Notes: generated by a model not told the origin, from the letters alone. A stretch of 64,000 nucleotides of DNA from Neurospora tetrasperma FGSC 2508 (GCF_000213175.1 NW_009799104.1:3159333-3223332), one strand, 5' to 3'; shown: positions 34,757 to 46,315, numbered from the stretch's first letter. A program made the numbers and translations.

Positions 34757-36384
34757 AGTAAATTGTACTAAATTGCGCTAAACCATGGATCCATGTATGC
34801 CACTGACGCCTGAACTGTTTGCACATTTCGGACATTAACGACCGTCTTCTACAATACCTGACAACGTTACTATCCTGACATATTATTCTGAATTATGTTG
34901 GCCTGCTGTTCATATTTCTGTTCATCTTTCCTGTGTTTTTGAGTTGGGAGTCCCTATAATGCGCGTTGCATTGCGCTGTCTGGTACCTCTCATGTTGCGT
35001 GACCTTTGCACCCCTTTCTTGGGCTTGACGATGGTTTCAGATCATGTCGAGGGTTTTGTCCGTACTAACTGGCTTCTAATTTATCTCAGTATTCTACCAG
35101 TTGCTCGCTATACGGCAATCGTTATGATTGTATCATGTCCCCCAATACCAGCGCTCAAAACAATTAACCGTGCCTTCAAGTGCTCGCTCTCAAGGCACCT
35201 CATCAGCATGGACGCTGAACTTTTCGATGCTATGAAGGGCACACACATTCATGAGGTGGTTCCATGTACTTGTCACAGAGTTGGTTGAGACACATCGTCC
35301 ATTTCTACATCTCCAACCTCCCAAACCAAAAGAACAAAGGACAGCATTTGATGCATTTATAAAAACGTCGCGGTTTCAACTCGCATACATCAATTTATGT
35401 GTTTTCGAGAATGACACCCCATCATGAATAAAAAATAATCAGTTTGTTAAAGAAATATACAATGGAAAGTAAATAAAGGGTAGGTACAGCAAAGAAGAAA
35501 AAACCAAAGTAAAGAAGAGCCGACAATCTGCTCCCATCAAAGCTCCTCCTCCCTTAATGGACAAAGTAAATCATGTACCCTAACATAATCCTCATCCTTC
35601 CTTTTATTCCTACCCCCAGACCCGCAGTGTCAGGAATATCCACTGGCACATCCTGCCTACCTACCTTTTCCAGAAGTAACCCGGCCCAATCCTCGCATTC
35701 ATCGTCAAGTGCTCATTAATTAGAGGCATTCGTCCTACCATCCTCAAGAGGGACTTCTTCTTACCATCCCCACTGAGCCTCCCCCTACGCTTCTTCTCGC
35801 TCTCTTGTGGAATTTTATCCCATTCATGCGTGCGAGCTACTTCTCAGCTTCTTTGCACGATACACTCGTATACCCCACGCATTGTCCTCGTCTCCCTTTT
35901 CCTGCCTTTATTGCAGGTGGTCATTTCATTATCATTATCATTCACACTCCTGGTTCTCGTTTCCCCTCTTGTCATGTTTGTGGTGGTGGTTATCTCCAGT
36001 TCGCTCGGCCTTCTGTTGCGTTTTTTCCTGGCTTCTGGTCTCTTGGCTTCTGAGTGGGTGAGCAACTTTATCGAGGCGATCTGTTCCAGGTTGTGCTTCG
36101 TGTTGCCTTCTGTAGTAGTAGTCGTCGCTTTTTAGTGGTCGTCGTTGAGGAGGAGGAACCTGGATGAGAACGAATCTTGGTCTTTTCTTCTTCCTTCCTC
36201 TTCTTGAGCTTCAACTCAGGCCTGTAGTCGTCATCGTCTTCACTTTTGTACTCACTGCCCCACCCTTCATTGACACACCACCACCCACTCCCCACCACCA
36301 ACCCTTTCTTTGTTCCCAGCCTATTTTAATTCACCTCCGTTGAATTCACCAACTCCACCAACTCCATCCACCAACTCCATCCAC
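34757..36384. other. spacer between tRNA and LPMO genes
   Basis: About 1.6 kb; it includes the tRNA 5' flank and the 3' region of the LPMO gene. CCAACTCCATCCA-like short tandem units lie at about 36345-36385. Short frames at 35805-36135 are Ser/Val/Phe-rich and overlap in three frames, so I do not call them genes. Confidence 0.5.
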
Positions 36385-37830
36385 TCACAACTTCGCCGTA
36401 GGCCGCATCGGCGCATTCGGCGTCGCCTTCGTCACCGTCACCGGAATAATCACCAACGGATCATCATCATTTTCCGCCGACATTTCCAGCGTCAACTCCC
36501 GTTCCGGCGCCTGTCTCACCCACGCATTATACTTGTCTCCCCTAATAGTACACTGCGTACCGGCCGGCACATGCATGGCGCCCGTCCACCTCCCCGAGGC
36601 GCAGCGGTAGTAAACAAACCCATAGTTTTGGTTGCGAGGCAGGTGGCAGATGTACCACCCGTCTTGGTACGCGGGGCAGGCGCCAGTGGGCGGGACGGTT
36701 TCGGGGAGGGTGCCGTCTGACCTTTTTTTGATGATGGATTTGGGGGAGATAGGAATGGTGGAGGTTAAGAGGGTTGAAGGGGGGATGGTGTTGGAAGTAT
36801 ATGTAGGGGGTGTAGTCGCTACTGGAACGCGGTCGTCGTCGAGCGATGGCTTGGTGATACCTCGAGAGACACCAGCTGGGAATGATGTGCTTCCGTTTAT
36901 GTTGACTTCAGGCGCGCCAGTCACAGAGACAGCCGCAGGAAAAGCGGCCGTACCCGCTGTACCCGTAGCCCCTGTCTCGCGCTCGATCATGGGAGTTGCC
37001 GTCCCATTAGCAACGGGATACGGAGCCGGAGTTGGAGTTGGAGTCGCCGCTTCTCTACCAAGGGTACCTCCACCAAGGGCACCACCAGTCGGCTTCTGAC
37101 ACCCCTGCCCCGTAGGCGCAGCAAAAGCATCAGTCGCTCCATTCGCCTTCTCCACATTCCGCCCCGGATTAGGAAACAGGATATCTCTATTTTCGGGGGT
37201 ACCACATCCATTATCAAGATTCGCCACAAGGATATCCGGCAGCTTCTCAAACGTTTCTTTCGCTCCCGGCTTCTCCTCGCCCGTCAGCTGCACGGGCCCG
37301 CACGCCATGTACATCTCGCGATACCCCATCTTGTTGAACCACGTCCAGGCGATGGTGCCGTTGCCCGCGGGGATGTCGTCGGGGATGCTGTACTCGTAGG
37401 AATCCGGGTTGACTTGGACGGCGCTGGCGCCGGGCCGGTTGCCGGCTTCGCTGCGGGCGATGCAGCCGCCTTCGATGGACTTGATCACTTTGAATTTGCT
37501 CTGGGGCGTGGGCGGGTTGTCGTACGTGATGGAGATTTGGCAGGAGCCCCCGCCGTGGACGGCGGTTCCGATGAGTCGGAGAGGCTGTTTGGAGCCGAGG
37601 GGAAACACGTTGTAGCCGGAGGAGGGCAGTTGGAGGCTGGCGCCCGCACCGCCGTGGCAGGGGAAGGAGGCGCCGTTTATGGGACCGTTTCCTTGTTGAG
37701 GGGATGCGTAGGGGATGGGGAATGTCATCATGGCATGGGAGGCGACGAGGGGGGTGAGTGTGGTGAGGAGGAGGAAGAGGAAGGCAAAGACCTGCCTTGC
37801 TGCCGTGGCAAAGGGTGTGAAGGGTATCAT
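36385..37830 (-). CDS. AA11-like lytic polysaccharide monooxygenase with C-terminal Cys-rich module
   Basis: Single exon, 481 residues. A signal peptide (AFLFLLLTTLTPLVAS) ends just before His32, so the mature protein starts HAMMTFPIPY, placing the first histidine of the copper brace at the N-terminus. The second brace histidine is in AVHGGGSCQIS (His92). The axial Tyr lies in GYREMYMACGPV (about 174). This set matches AA11, the chitin-active LPMO family. A long Thr/Pro/Ala-rich linker follows. The C-terminal module has CPAYQDGWYICHLPRNQNYG and YYRCASGRWTG with four cysteines; it resembles the X278-type module that accompanies AA11 in other fungi (from memory). The enzyme would oxidatively cut chitin or related polymers outside the cell, perhaps in wall remodelling. 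No GPI signal is evident. Confidence 0.85.
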   Translation of the reverse strand: MIPFTPFATAARQVFAFLFLLLTTLTPLVASHAMMTFPIPYASPQQGNGPINGASFPCHGGAGASLQLPSSGYNVFPLGSKQPLRLIGTAVHGGGSCQISITYDNPPTPQSKFKVIKSIEGGCIARSEAGNRPGASAVQVNPDSYEYSIPDDIPAGNGTIAWTWFNKMGYREMYMACGPVQLTGEEKPGAKETFEKLPDILVANLDNGCGTPENRDILFPNPGRNVEKANGATDAFAAPTGQGCQKPTGGALGGGTLGREAATPTPTPAPYPVANGTATPMIERETGATGTAGTAAFPAAVSVTGAPEVNINGSTSFPAGVSRGITKPSLDDDRVPVATTPPTYTSNTIPPSTLLTSTIPISPKSIIKKRSDGTLPETVPPTGACPAYQDGWYICHLPRNQNYGFVYYRCASGRWTGAMHVPAGTQCTIRGDKYNAWVRQAPERELTLEMSAENDDDPLVIIPVTVTKATPNAPMRPTAKL

Positions 37831-39007
37831 GTTTGCTCTCGTAGCCAGACTTTAATTATCAAGTGTCTGTCTGTCGAGTGTCGAGACTCGAGGTGGAAAA
37901 GTTCTTGGCGGAAGAAGACTCAAGAACGGGACGAACTAGCATTCGAAGTTTATTCGAATAGAAGGAGGGAAATGAACGTGAAGAAGGACAAGACGAGGGA
38001 GATGCTCGAGATCAAGGATTTTCAGCAAAGTTATTTCATTCGATGCTACTCAGCAGTCCGTGATGAACAGTACAGTTGCTCTCCCGCAATCATATCCCAT
38101 GGTCTATGAGTACCCGCTTCTTTGTACCTGAAAGCCACGAGTCATTGTTCAATGCCCATTGTGCACGGCTGGGTCACTCAAAGGCTTGTTACATGGACGC
38201 GGAATGGACGCGGAATGGCGGAAAGTTCCATTGTCAGTCTGTCGAGGGTCAAAGGGGGTTGCTTTGTTACCACCAGGCGATAGGCGGGTTGAGTCGGTTG
38301 AGGTGGTAGACGACAGGCTCAAAGTCTAGTCCAACACGTGCTGACTGTGGAAGAGATCGAGATCTTGCTGTGTTGTAACCTCATCGTACAGAGTCGGAAG
38401 CGGGATGTAACAATACTGGTGATTTGACTCGTGATATAAATGGGAGATGCATGGCCAGGCGGGAAGGGTGTACTGACCTAAGCCCGGATTCAGATGATCC
38501 CCCCCTGGCTGAAGATACATGACACTCTACTGTTGTCCATCCATCAAAGCAGAAACAAAGCGGTGAAACAAGTGAATAGAAGTGTAAATGCTTTCTCAAT
38601 CCTGGAATGCAGTGAAACATACAGAAAATCGTCTTGCCCTGGAACGGAGCCAAATTCCCGGTGAGACAGTGAAGCGGCCACGAATCCACTTTGCTCCAGG
38701 AGACCCACTTTTCCCGGGCGTTTTTCCCGGCAATCTCCGCTTTCGTTACCGGTCTCGATGTGGGCCCATGGACCCGGATCTTGGGTGAGTGCGCTTCTCC
38801 CACGACACATAGTGCCCATGATCAAATCTTGTAGTCAAAGGCATGGGCGTTTTATTTGGGCATTGTCTGAACATAAGCTCATCACCAGAGAGGTAAGAGC
38901 TGACTGACTGAGTCACCCCCTACCTCCCAAATCCCAACAACACTCCACAACGCCGCTACGGCACAATTAAACATCTCCATACTAATCACTCCATCTAGAC
39001 CATCAAT
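37831..39007. other. promoter spacer of LPMO gene and 3' end of beta-lactamase-like gene
   Basis: About 1.2 kb. I see no supported coding region, RNA gene or repeat. Confidence 0.5.
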
Positions 39008-41371
39008 CTAGACCCAAGTCCCTTTCTCCGTCATCCGACGCCAAAAGTACGGGCTTGTATCTCCTTGTTTCCATGTAGTCTTATCCCTCGCAAAGTTCCA
39101 TTCAAACCCCTTCCACTCCCCTGCCATCGTCTCCCGCTTAAACACCACCACAAAGTCCCCCACCTTCAACCTATTTGTCCCTCCGACTCCGCTCGGTATC
39201 AGCTCTGCCATCGGTTGGGCAAAAGTCATTGTCTTTTCCAGCCCCTCATCGTCTACCATTTCGTGCAATTCGCGTAGCAAGTACCCGTATCCGGTACCGT
39301 AAAGTCGCAGAATCAGACCCCTTTCCTCTCTAGTGATGGTGATGAAGACATCCTGGGTGAGTTCGTATCTGCCTCGGAACCTTTCAAGTTCTGGTTTGCC
39401 TGCGTGTGGAGGTAATGCCAGCTCACGGAACCGCGAAGCAAGTGTGTGTTCGTACCTCGCCAAATTGTATAGATAGTCAATTTGTATCGCCCTAGCCATC
39501 TTTTTCGTGTCTTCACAAATCCTTCTCACAGTCTTGACGATAGATCCTGTATCGTGGTGGGAATCGGAATCTGACTCGGCCAGAAACAAACACTCAGCCA
39601 GCAACATCCCGCTCAGGTTCGCAGCGTCGAGTAAGAACCCCCTCGTATTGCAGAGTACTACCACGGCAGTTTCGTGGTCGGGAAGCAACCAGCAAAAAGA
39701 CGTAGAGCCGACCATGTTACCGCCGTGGTAGAGGGCTAGGTGCTTGTTGTCCTTTTCAGGCTCGGTGATGGGGGGCGTTACAATGTCCGTGTTGCGATTG
39801 GGGACATTGAGCTCAGGCTTTGTAACGAAAAAGGTATAATCCAGGTTATCCCCATGGACCTTGCTGTTAATAGCGCTCTCTAATCGTCTGGAGTTGTCGC
39901 CATCTGCGCCTGGCCATCTTGGTCTTGGGGAGGCGTTCCGCTCTTCGGGGGTCATGGGCACGGTGACGGTGTTCCAGCCGCCGGAGTAGGTGCATGTGCT
40001 GCTGAATGGATTAGAAGACAATCTCCTGTCTATGTACGAGAAGAGATGGTTTATACCTCGCTCGAGAGGGGAGCTGAGATGGTCTTGATATGAGAGAAGC
40101 TTGCTGTTTTGCTGCTGTTGTCTTTGGTTGCAAACATCCATAATCTTGCTATAGAACTTGAGAAGATCAGAGGTCGTAGACATGATGCCTGCTGCCGCGG
40201 CGACCGGCGGTGGTCCCACAGGACCGGCTCCCGAAGCCTGGGACGGGAGAATTTCGACAGATTGTGGAATGTGGCCGTAGTGTCTGTCGAAGCATTCTGC
40301 AATCTTAGTTCTGCAGACCACCCCGTGTGCATCTGTGCATTGCAGAAGTTCCGGCATGACCCCCGTCACCTGAACCGAATGTGACTTGGCAAAGATCTGG
40401 GGCTTGCTATTTCTCTCAGCTTCTGTCAACCCAACGAAGGTGTTGTGCATTCCAAGTGGCTCAAAAACCTTTTCACGGACGAATTCTGTCCATGAATGCC
40501 CAGTCTTTCTTTCGATAATCATAGCCAATAAGGCAAAACACTCGTTCGAGTAATTCCGGTTGTAGACAAACCCCTCTTGAGACGTGTAAGTATCGTTTGC
40601 TGGGAGATGTTGGAGCAGGGAGGTGACAGGGACTATGGTCTTCCATGGAATATCGCCATTGGGGCTTTCCCACAGATTCGTCATCCACTGAAACGAGGAA
40701 CGAAGGTCTAAAAGGTCACCAATGGTGAGCTCCTGGTTGGTGTATGTCTTCAGTATACCGGGACTGCCTTCAAGCTCTGACAGGACTGCTGACACTGGGG
40801 TGTCGAACTTGAGCTGGTATCTCGAAAAGTCATCCATCATAATCCCCACTGCCGTAGAAATAATTGGTTTCGACATTGATGAGATGAGGTAGACAGTATC
40901 CTTCTCCGGAAGCGTGGCGACTTCCAGACCCTGAGTCCCCAGATTGACAAAATGTTGCTGGCCATGGCGAAGGACCCCTATGGAAGCCCCCACACTCCCG
41001 GAATCTTGCAAAAGCTTCTCGATAGTGGGCTTCGTAAGGGCCAGGATCTCCACCGACAACGGCAACGAAGGTTGCTTGGGAAGAGTTGTTGAGTAACTGG
41101 TGTCGTTGATGAGGGTACTAGTTGCTGATACCTTGGGTGAATAAGGGTTGTCGAGGGCCCGTCTAGAGATGCTATCTTGACGACGGTGTCTAGAGGCTTC
41201 AGAAGGTGGTTGGTATCTGTCCGTATCCCTCTTTCTGATGGCTTCCTCGTCAACAACCCCCGTACTCTCATGGCAAAAGCCAAATGTTCGTGAAGCAACC
41301 AGTTTTGTAGCAGCCATGCATTCACCAAGCACTTCGTCGGCGACGCCAGAGGCACGCGACAGGAACCGCAT
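39008..41371 (-). CDS. serine beta-lactamase/penicillin-binding-like protein (LACTB/esterase superfamily)
   Basis: Single exon, 787 residues. The core has the serine-acylase motifs in order: SMSK (SxxK, Ser165 and Lys168), YSN (YxN, Tyr274 to Asn276), and an HGG element in LYHGGNMVGSTSFCW that fits the third KTG/HxG motif. LTIGDLLDLRSSFQW and EPLGMHNTFVGL are also typical. About 100 polar residues precede the domain and about 200 follow it (RYELTQDVFITIT region), a tail seen in related fungal proteins. The superfamily includes class C beta-lactamases, esterases, transesterases and peptidases, and fungal members rarely have known substrates. There is no clear signal peptide, so it may be cytoplasmic or organellar. 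It is not in an obvious biosynthetic cluster. Confidence 0.82.
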   Translation of the reverse strand: MRFLSRASGVADEVLGECMAATKLVASRTFGFCHESTGVVDEEAIRKRDTDRYQPPSEASRHRRQDSISRRALDNPYSPKVSATSTLINDTSYSTTLPKQPSLPLSVEILALTKPTIEKLLQDSGSVGASIGVLRHGQQHFVNLGTQGLEVATLPEKDTVYLISSMSKPIISTAVGIMMDDFSRYQLKFDTPVSAVLSELEGSPGILKTYTNQELTIGDLLDLRSSFQWMTNLWESPNGDIPWKTIVPVTSLLQHLPANDTYTSQEGFVYNRNYSNECFALLAMIIERKTGHSWTEFVREKVFEPLGMHNTFVGLTEAERNSKPQIFAKSHSVQVTGVMPELLQCTDAHGVVCRTKIAECFDRHYGHIPQSVEILPSQASGAGPVGPPPVAAAAGIMSTTSDLLKFYSKIMDVCNQRQQQQNSKLLSYQDHLSSPLERGINHLFSYIDRRLSSNPFSSTCTYSGGWNTVTVPMTPEERNASPRPRWPGADGDNSRRLESAINSKVHGDNLDYTFFVTKPELNVPNRNTDIVTPPITEPEKDNKHLALYHGGNMVGSTSFCWLLPDHETAVVVLCNTRGFLLDAANLSGMLLAECLFLAESDSDSHHDTGSIVKTVRRICEDTKKMARAIQIDYLYNLARYEHTLASRFRELALPPHAGKPELERFRGRYELTQDVFITITREERGLILRLYGTGYGYLLRELHEMVDDEGLEKTMTFAQPMAELIPSGVGGTNRLKVGDFVVVFKRETMAGEWKGFEWNFARDKTTWKQGDTSPYFWRRMTEKGTWV

Positions 41372-44300
41372 CGTGAAGAGTCGTTCTAGTCATCGACATC
41401 AAAGTTGAACTAGTAGAAAAAAGTCGACGAGCAGCGTAACAAGCGGCCAACAAGCCGCTGTCGTCATGAGAGCTTCGGTGGTTGAGCATCATGGCCATGG
41501 ACAGGAGCGAGCTGGAGGCATATCAGTAGCCAGTGCCTGGCAAGGGTTACACTTGTGTATCGTCAAGATCGCTTACATGAGTAGGTGAAGCATGGGTTCA
41601 GGGACACAAATCGAAGTTTGATGAGCCATCGAGCTTGTCTCCCTCCTGTATGTAGCCTTCTCGACAGGATGACTACCCAATCGGCTCATCTTGATCACGG
41701 TACGCAGCGGACAACATGCAAGATCCTGTACCTACTGACGCCTTCCGTCGGTCTCACGCACGCCCACACGATTCGCGACACCATGTCATGACACCACCCT
41801 ATCATGTTGCGACGCATGATCGATTTCGCTGTGTAGTCCTTAATATGATGTGGGCGGCCGTCGGACTTGTGGAAGCGAGCTAACCGAAGCCGGCGAGGGC
41901 GGACCAAAGAAAGGTTTGCTTCTCAACAGAGTGTCGGTCGTGCGGCGAGCCGGCATCGTTCCTTGGTTACGCGAAGTGTGACTCCCTGGATCGGTGATCG
42001 GCCTAGGAAGGAAAGGGATAGAACTGCTATATGCCAAGGCTCTTTGACAGCCTTTGATGTGCACTGCCTGGTCGGTGGATTCCAAGAATATAGTTGTTAG
42101 GAATCAGAGTCACCGTGGACTGGTTGAGACCAAAGTGATCATGAAGAGTAGAAGAACATGACCAACTGCAGTCTCGCTTTCTTGCGGAACTCTCCATGCG
42201 GTGAGGTTAGGGATCAGTCTCCATATCAATCTAGTCCGACAGGGTACATCATTGACGGGGAAGACGGAATGATGAGTGTGTGACGATAGTCTGTCGAAGG
42301 TGCTGGGGACGTCTAGAGTGCCTTGGTGTTGAGCAATCGCGGGCAAGCCGATGGGAAACTCTAGCAAACTTTGTTTATTATCAGATGTTCTCATGCTGGT
42401 ATAAAACAATGCGTCGTCTTTAGTTGATGCTTTGCCACATTGGAGGGAAGGATTTGCGCCATGATCGATGTCTGGATCGGCTACCCCCATTGGTTAAGGG
42501 GTGTGTCGAATTCTTCAGCACATTGTGCTTATGCCAAGCTGCTACCCACACCAACTGCTGAGGGCGTTGATGAAGCGAGTGTATCGTAGTGTCAGTGGCG
42601 CGGAAGCACGCCGTAGCCGCAAGCCCACAGCAGCGCTAGTCAAGCCCCAGGGTTACATTCTGTTGTGGTGATCCCAAGGGCGTGGACCGCGGGCTATCCC
42701 AGGACTTCCTTCAGAGCTGCTTGAAAGGGGCAGACCCGTAGTGCTGGTATCTGGCTCAATTGGTCCTTTGTCCAAGTATAAGAAAGCTAGATTGCTCCGA
42801 CTCAGAGGCTCAAAGCAGCCACGGGACGACAGCCAGGGGTGTTCAGTCAACTCTCCGTCCATCTCTAGTCTTGCCTGTCTCACCTGTATGGCTATGGTCA
42901 GCAACGTTGTCACCAATCAGCCCGAACTCGGTAATGGTGTTTCAATTCCCCCGAATAAACCGGCCAAATATCTTTTTGCCTCTGCTGAGTAATGGGATGC
43001 CTGGAGCTTTCATCAGTTTTCATTTGGCTATGGTCTCTTCCCGAAGGTGATTAGCCGCCCGTGTTGACAAGATTGGATGCGAGCTGAAAGAGCACATTGG
43101 ACTGGCTGTTGTATCGATTGGAGGGCAGAAGCGAAACCAAAGGCGGTGAAGGGCTCTGTCGACTCAATGACTCGATGATGCACTGACTATTCTTGTCAAC
43201 ACAAGTAAACCTAACCCCCATTGAGATATGGAGGGCATTGTTGAGAAAGATGGGTCAACTGACCACCTTCTCTTCTCAGCTCCGCACGGTTTCGGCCAGA
43301 CTCATGCTTTGCTATTTATAAGTATCGGAGAAGAGTCGGCATCGATTGGCGATAATGAATCGTGGAAACGAGAGTCGGCTTGATGTCTGCTTTCGAGTGC
43401 AGTTGCAGATGGATGTGATGTCGGGGATCAGGAAGTTGTTGAAAAAGAGGACTAGGTAGTAACGACGTGAGGCGTCCGACAACGTGCGATGTTGGGAACT
43501 GAAACAGACGGAGCTGAAAATACTATACCCTGTCCTGTCAGGTGTACATATGATCTGCCACATCCCGACGTGGCCTGCAAGGTACCGACGTACCCCGCCG
43601 ATGGTCTGAGACAAAATGACCCACACATCCGTGAGTGGAGCTTCCGATAGCCGCACCGGTCCGGGTGAGAAGTGGGGCGTGATCCGGCTTCCGACATACG
43701 ACACTCAACTACCGCGGTGCTCTGGAGAAGAAATTGGGAAGATGTGCATTGTTTCCTTCTTATTCATGTGGTCAAGCGTGACCAAAGGGCTAGGGAGATT
43801 GACCAATCTCTTCACTGCTGGGGGACACCGGAGGAAACAGCCCAGCCCAGTGCGGGGATCAAACGGCGGGCGACATGGTCATGAACAGTGGACGACGTTT
43901 GAGAAAGTGCAACAAAAAGGGTAGGAAATCAGAACCACATTAGAAAAGTAAAGCTCAGGCACTGCATGCACGTGCGACGAAAAACAGTTAGAGCAATGCA
44001 ACGGCCTGCAGGGGGAAGTGACAATTAACAAGCGCCTACTGGAATATTTCCCTTCCCCGCACCATACGCTACCTCTAGCTTGCTTCAAACACGGCAATTC
44101 TTTTCTTTTCTTTTCTTTTCTTTTTTTCAAATTCTTTTCTCTTTTTTGTTTCCACTATCATCAAATCATGGACTCGAGTTAATCCAAGGGAAGGGAATGA
44201 CAAACACCGATACATGAAAACGGAATTCAGCAACCCGAGAAAAGGACAGTTGATCATCCTTTCCCGTCCAGAAGTCGATTCTTGCCGCTCCATCATACCC

Positions 44301-44896
44301 TCCCCTTCGAAGCACAGCAAGTAAGACAATCTCTCCTTAAAGGGAGTGACACCGCGTACCTCTTGTGTTGCTCTTATCTGGGGTTAGCGGTACAATGGGG
44401 TACTCATAAATCTTGCAAGACTCATGGTTTACTTTAAGGCTGGGAATTGTACTGCTAGCGCCAAATTCGTCGCCATCAGCAGCAGAAAGAAAGTCTCGAT
44501 TGCTGAGTCTGGTCTGCCTGTCAAGTCCCACTGCATTCTTGTGCTACAACCAGTCAAACCTCTGACACCCTCGACGCCCTGTTTTTTTTTTTTTTTTTTT
44601 TTTTTTTTTTGGGTATCTACACACTATAAGATGCTAGACCATGGCCGTTCACTCCAGTCCAGATTCGAGTTCAAGGCGCCATCAACCTCCAGGTACAAGT
44701 ATTCGATACCTCGACAGTTTTCTCCCCTACCAATAAAAAAGAACTATCTCCCATTTCAGCTCATCTCACCTCCCAATGAATCTCACCTTCTCCGTCCACT
44801 GCCCTCTGAAACGCGTCATTGTGTTCTGTCCAATTTCTTACATTCTCGATCCACATCCAAGATATATACAGTAACGGTAAGAAGACCTGCTCCAGG
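41372..44896. other. 3.5 kb spacer
   Basis: Lies between the start of the beta-lactamase-like gene and the stop of the first AIG1-like GTPase. It holds a TTTTC repeat (44100-44128) and a 29-base T run (listed). Overlapping short frames at 42741-43050 and 43312-43924 show no recognisable domain. Nothing else supported. Confidence 0.5.
44582..44610. repeat. T29 homopolymer
   Basis: An uninterrupted run of 29 T on the plus strand, about 290 bases beyond the stop of the minus-strand GTPase gene; it reads as poly(A) in that gene's sense direction. Length may be imprecise, as homopolymers are sequence-error prone. Confidence 0.85.
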
Positions 44897-46315
44897 CTAG
44901 GTGTGCATGCGAAAACCAGCAGTTATAGGAGTCGGTGGACATGCTCTAATCACCCCTTCGACTCCAGCTATCAGATCTGGCCCATCAACGCCTTGATCAG
45001 TGTGCCATTGAACTCCGGCAAACGACAATGCCAAGAGTTGCGCACCTGCCATTATCAGAGGCGGGTTGATCACCGCAGCACCAGCCGCAACAACTCCTAC
45101 GCCTGCCAGAACTCCAAGCAGCGGGAGCACATTCCGCTTGAGGAAGCGCCTCACCGTTGCCCATGTTCCGGCTCTGGGGGGAACCGGGGGGTTTTCTGCA
45201 GTGGCGGGGCCCTTGGTACTGTCCGTCTTGGGCTCGAGATAGCTCAATCTCTGCTCGAAGGCCGACAAGCGCCTACCAATCTCGCTGATCAATTGATTCT
45301 CTTGTTCTACCTCCTCCCAGATTCCCTGATACAACTGCTTGTATTCGCCCGTCTTTTGGTCAAAGAGATCTCGCTGGCTGACGCGAAGCCCATGTTGGCA
45401 AGTCTCAGATCTGCTGAGCTCGTCCATCAAACGGTTCACCTCCGCTTCACCCTCGTTGAGCTCTTCCCGTGTAAGACCAGAGGCACTAAGTAGCTCAGAC
45501 CTGAGGTCGTCAAGTTCCTGCTTGACCTTTTGACATCTGTCTTCGTAACGCGCCATCATCTCACGTCCGGCTGAGGTGCTGTCCAGGGGTCGCTTCTCGT
45601 CGATCAGTTCGCGTTGGATCTGAAGGACTGGTGGGAAGGTTCTTTGACAGCTCGTCTGAATGACTTCCCGAACAATAGAGCGGGCTGATGCCTCACTTCC
45701 GAGCCATCTGTACGATTGGCTGCCGTGCTGGCGCATGGAGCCCCAGAAGTTTGAAGTGTACATGAGTTCTTTCTCTCGGTCACAGGCAGCAAGGTCATCT
45801 TTTGGACTGCGCAAGGCACCCCACTTTGTGGTTACCAGAGCAGCGCAGTTCAATGCTTGCGGGCCACACAAAGCTCGAAGCATGTTGAACGTTCTCAGAG
45901 CCAATCCGCTGACTCGATTGTCGGTAATGGAATGAAGATAGAGAATGCTTCCTAAGCGAACGTTTCTGAGATGGAGCTGGCCAAGGAAAAAGGCAATGTC
46001 CTTCAAAATCTCAACGTCTGAGATTTGAGTGTCGTTAAAGCCAGGAGTATCCGCCACAAAGATTCGCTGGCCATTTTCGACGCAGCTGTAGAGGTCAAGA
46101 GAAACGGTGCCTGCATTCAGTGAAATTGTCAGTACTCCGGATTGTGGTGGGATCCTGTATATAATATCAAGCATACCTGCTGTGAGAGTGTGACCAACGC
46201 CAGCATTTTCTCCCGTCAATTTTGAGACGAACTGACTTTTCCCGCTGCCTGTCATTCCCATGACGAGAATGACCACATCGGATGGGCCCATTCGATGGCT
46301 TGTTCTACGGGCCAT
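44897..46315 (-). CDS. AIG1-like P-loop GTPase with C-terminal hydrophobic segment (paralogue A)
   Basis: Exons 46315-46177 and 46110-44897 give 450 residues. The 66-nt intron (GTATGC...CTGAATGCAG) is in frame without a stop, so an unspliced reading would insert 22 residues. The spliced G domain has G1 GMTGSGKS (20-27), GHTLTAGT in the G2 region, G3 DTPGFND (67-73) and LVTTKWG where NKxD is expected. A long helical, coiled-coil-like region follows (about 215-345). A hydrophobic segment then appears (VLPLLGVLAGVGVVAAGAAV) and probably anchors it in a membrane. The AIG1/Toc34-like class includes plant and animal immunity GTPases and organelle import receptors. Fungal members are poorly studied. 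It stands head to head with paralogue B, 928 bases away, with the same intron position and phase. Confidence 0.8.
   Translation of the reverse strand: MARRTSHRMGPSDVVILVMGMTGSGKSQFVSKLTGENAGVGHTLTAGMLDIIYRIPPQSGVLTISLNAGTVSLDLYSCVENGQRIFVADTPGFNDTQISDVEILKDIAFFLGQLHLRNVRLGSILYLHSITDNRVSGLALRTFNMLRALCGPQALNCAALVTTKWGALRSPKDDLAACDREKELMYTSNFWGSMRQHGSQSYRWLGSEASARSIVREVIQTSCQRTFPPVLQIQRELIDEKRPLDSTSAGREMMARYEDRCQKVKQELDDLRSELLSASGLTREELNEGEAEVNRLMDELSRSETCQHGLRVSQRDLFDQKTGEYKQLYQGIWEEVEQENQLISEIGRRLSAFEQRLSYLEPKTDSTKGPATAENPPVPPRAGTWATVRRFLKRNVLPLLGVLAGVGVVAAGAAVINPPLIMAGAQLLALSFAGVQWHTDQGVDGPDLIAGVEGVIRACPPTPITAGFRMHT

Noticed and set aside
35805-36135. three overlapping plus-strand frames of 82-101 codons
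   Set aside because: All three frames are open because of simple T/C/G-rich composition; no domain.
42741-43924. candidate small genes in the 3.5 kb spacer
   Set aside because: Frames overlap on both strands, with no splice-supported extension or recognisable motif.
44897-46315. GTPase A as a retrocopy because of the downstream T29 run
   Set aside because: The gene keeps an intron at the same site and phase as its paralogue.
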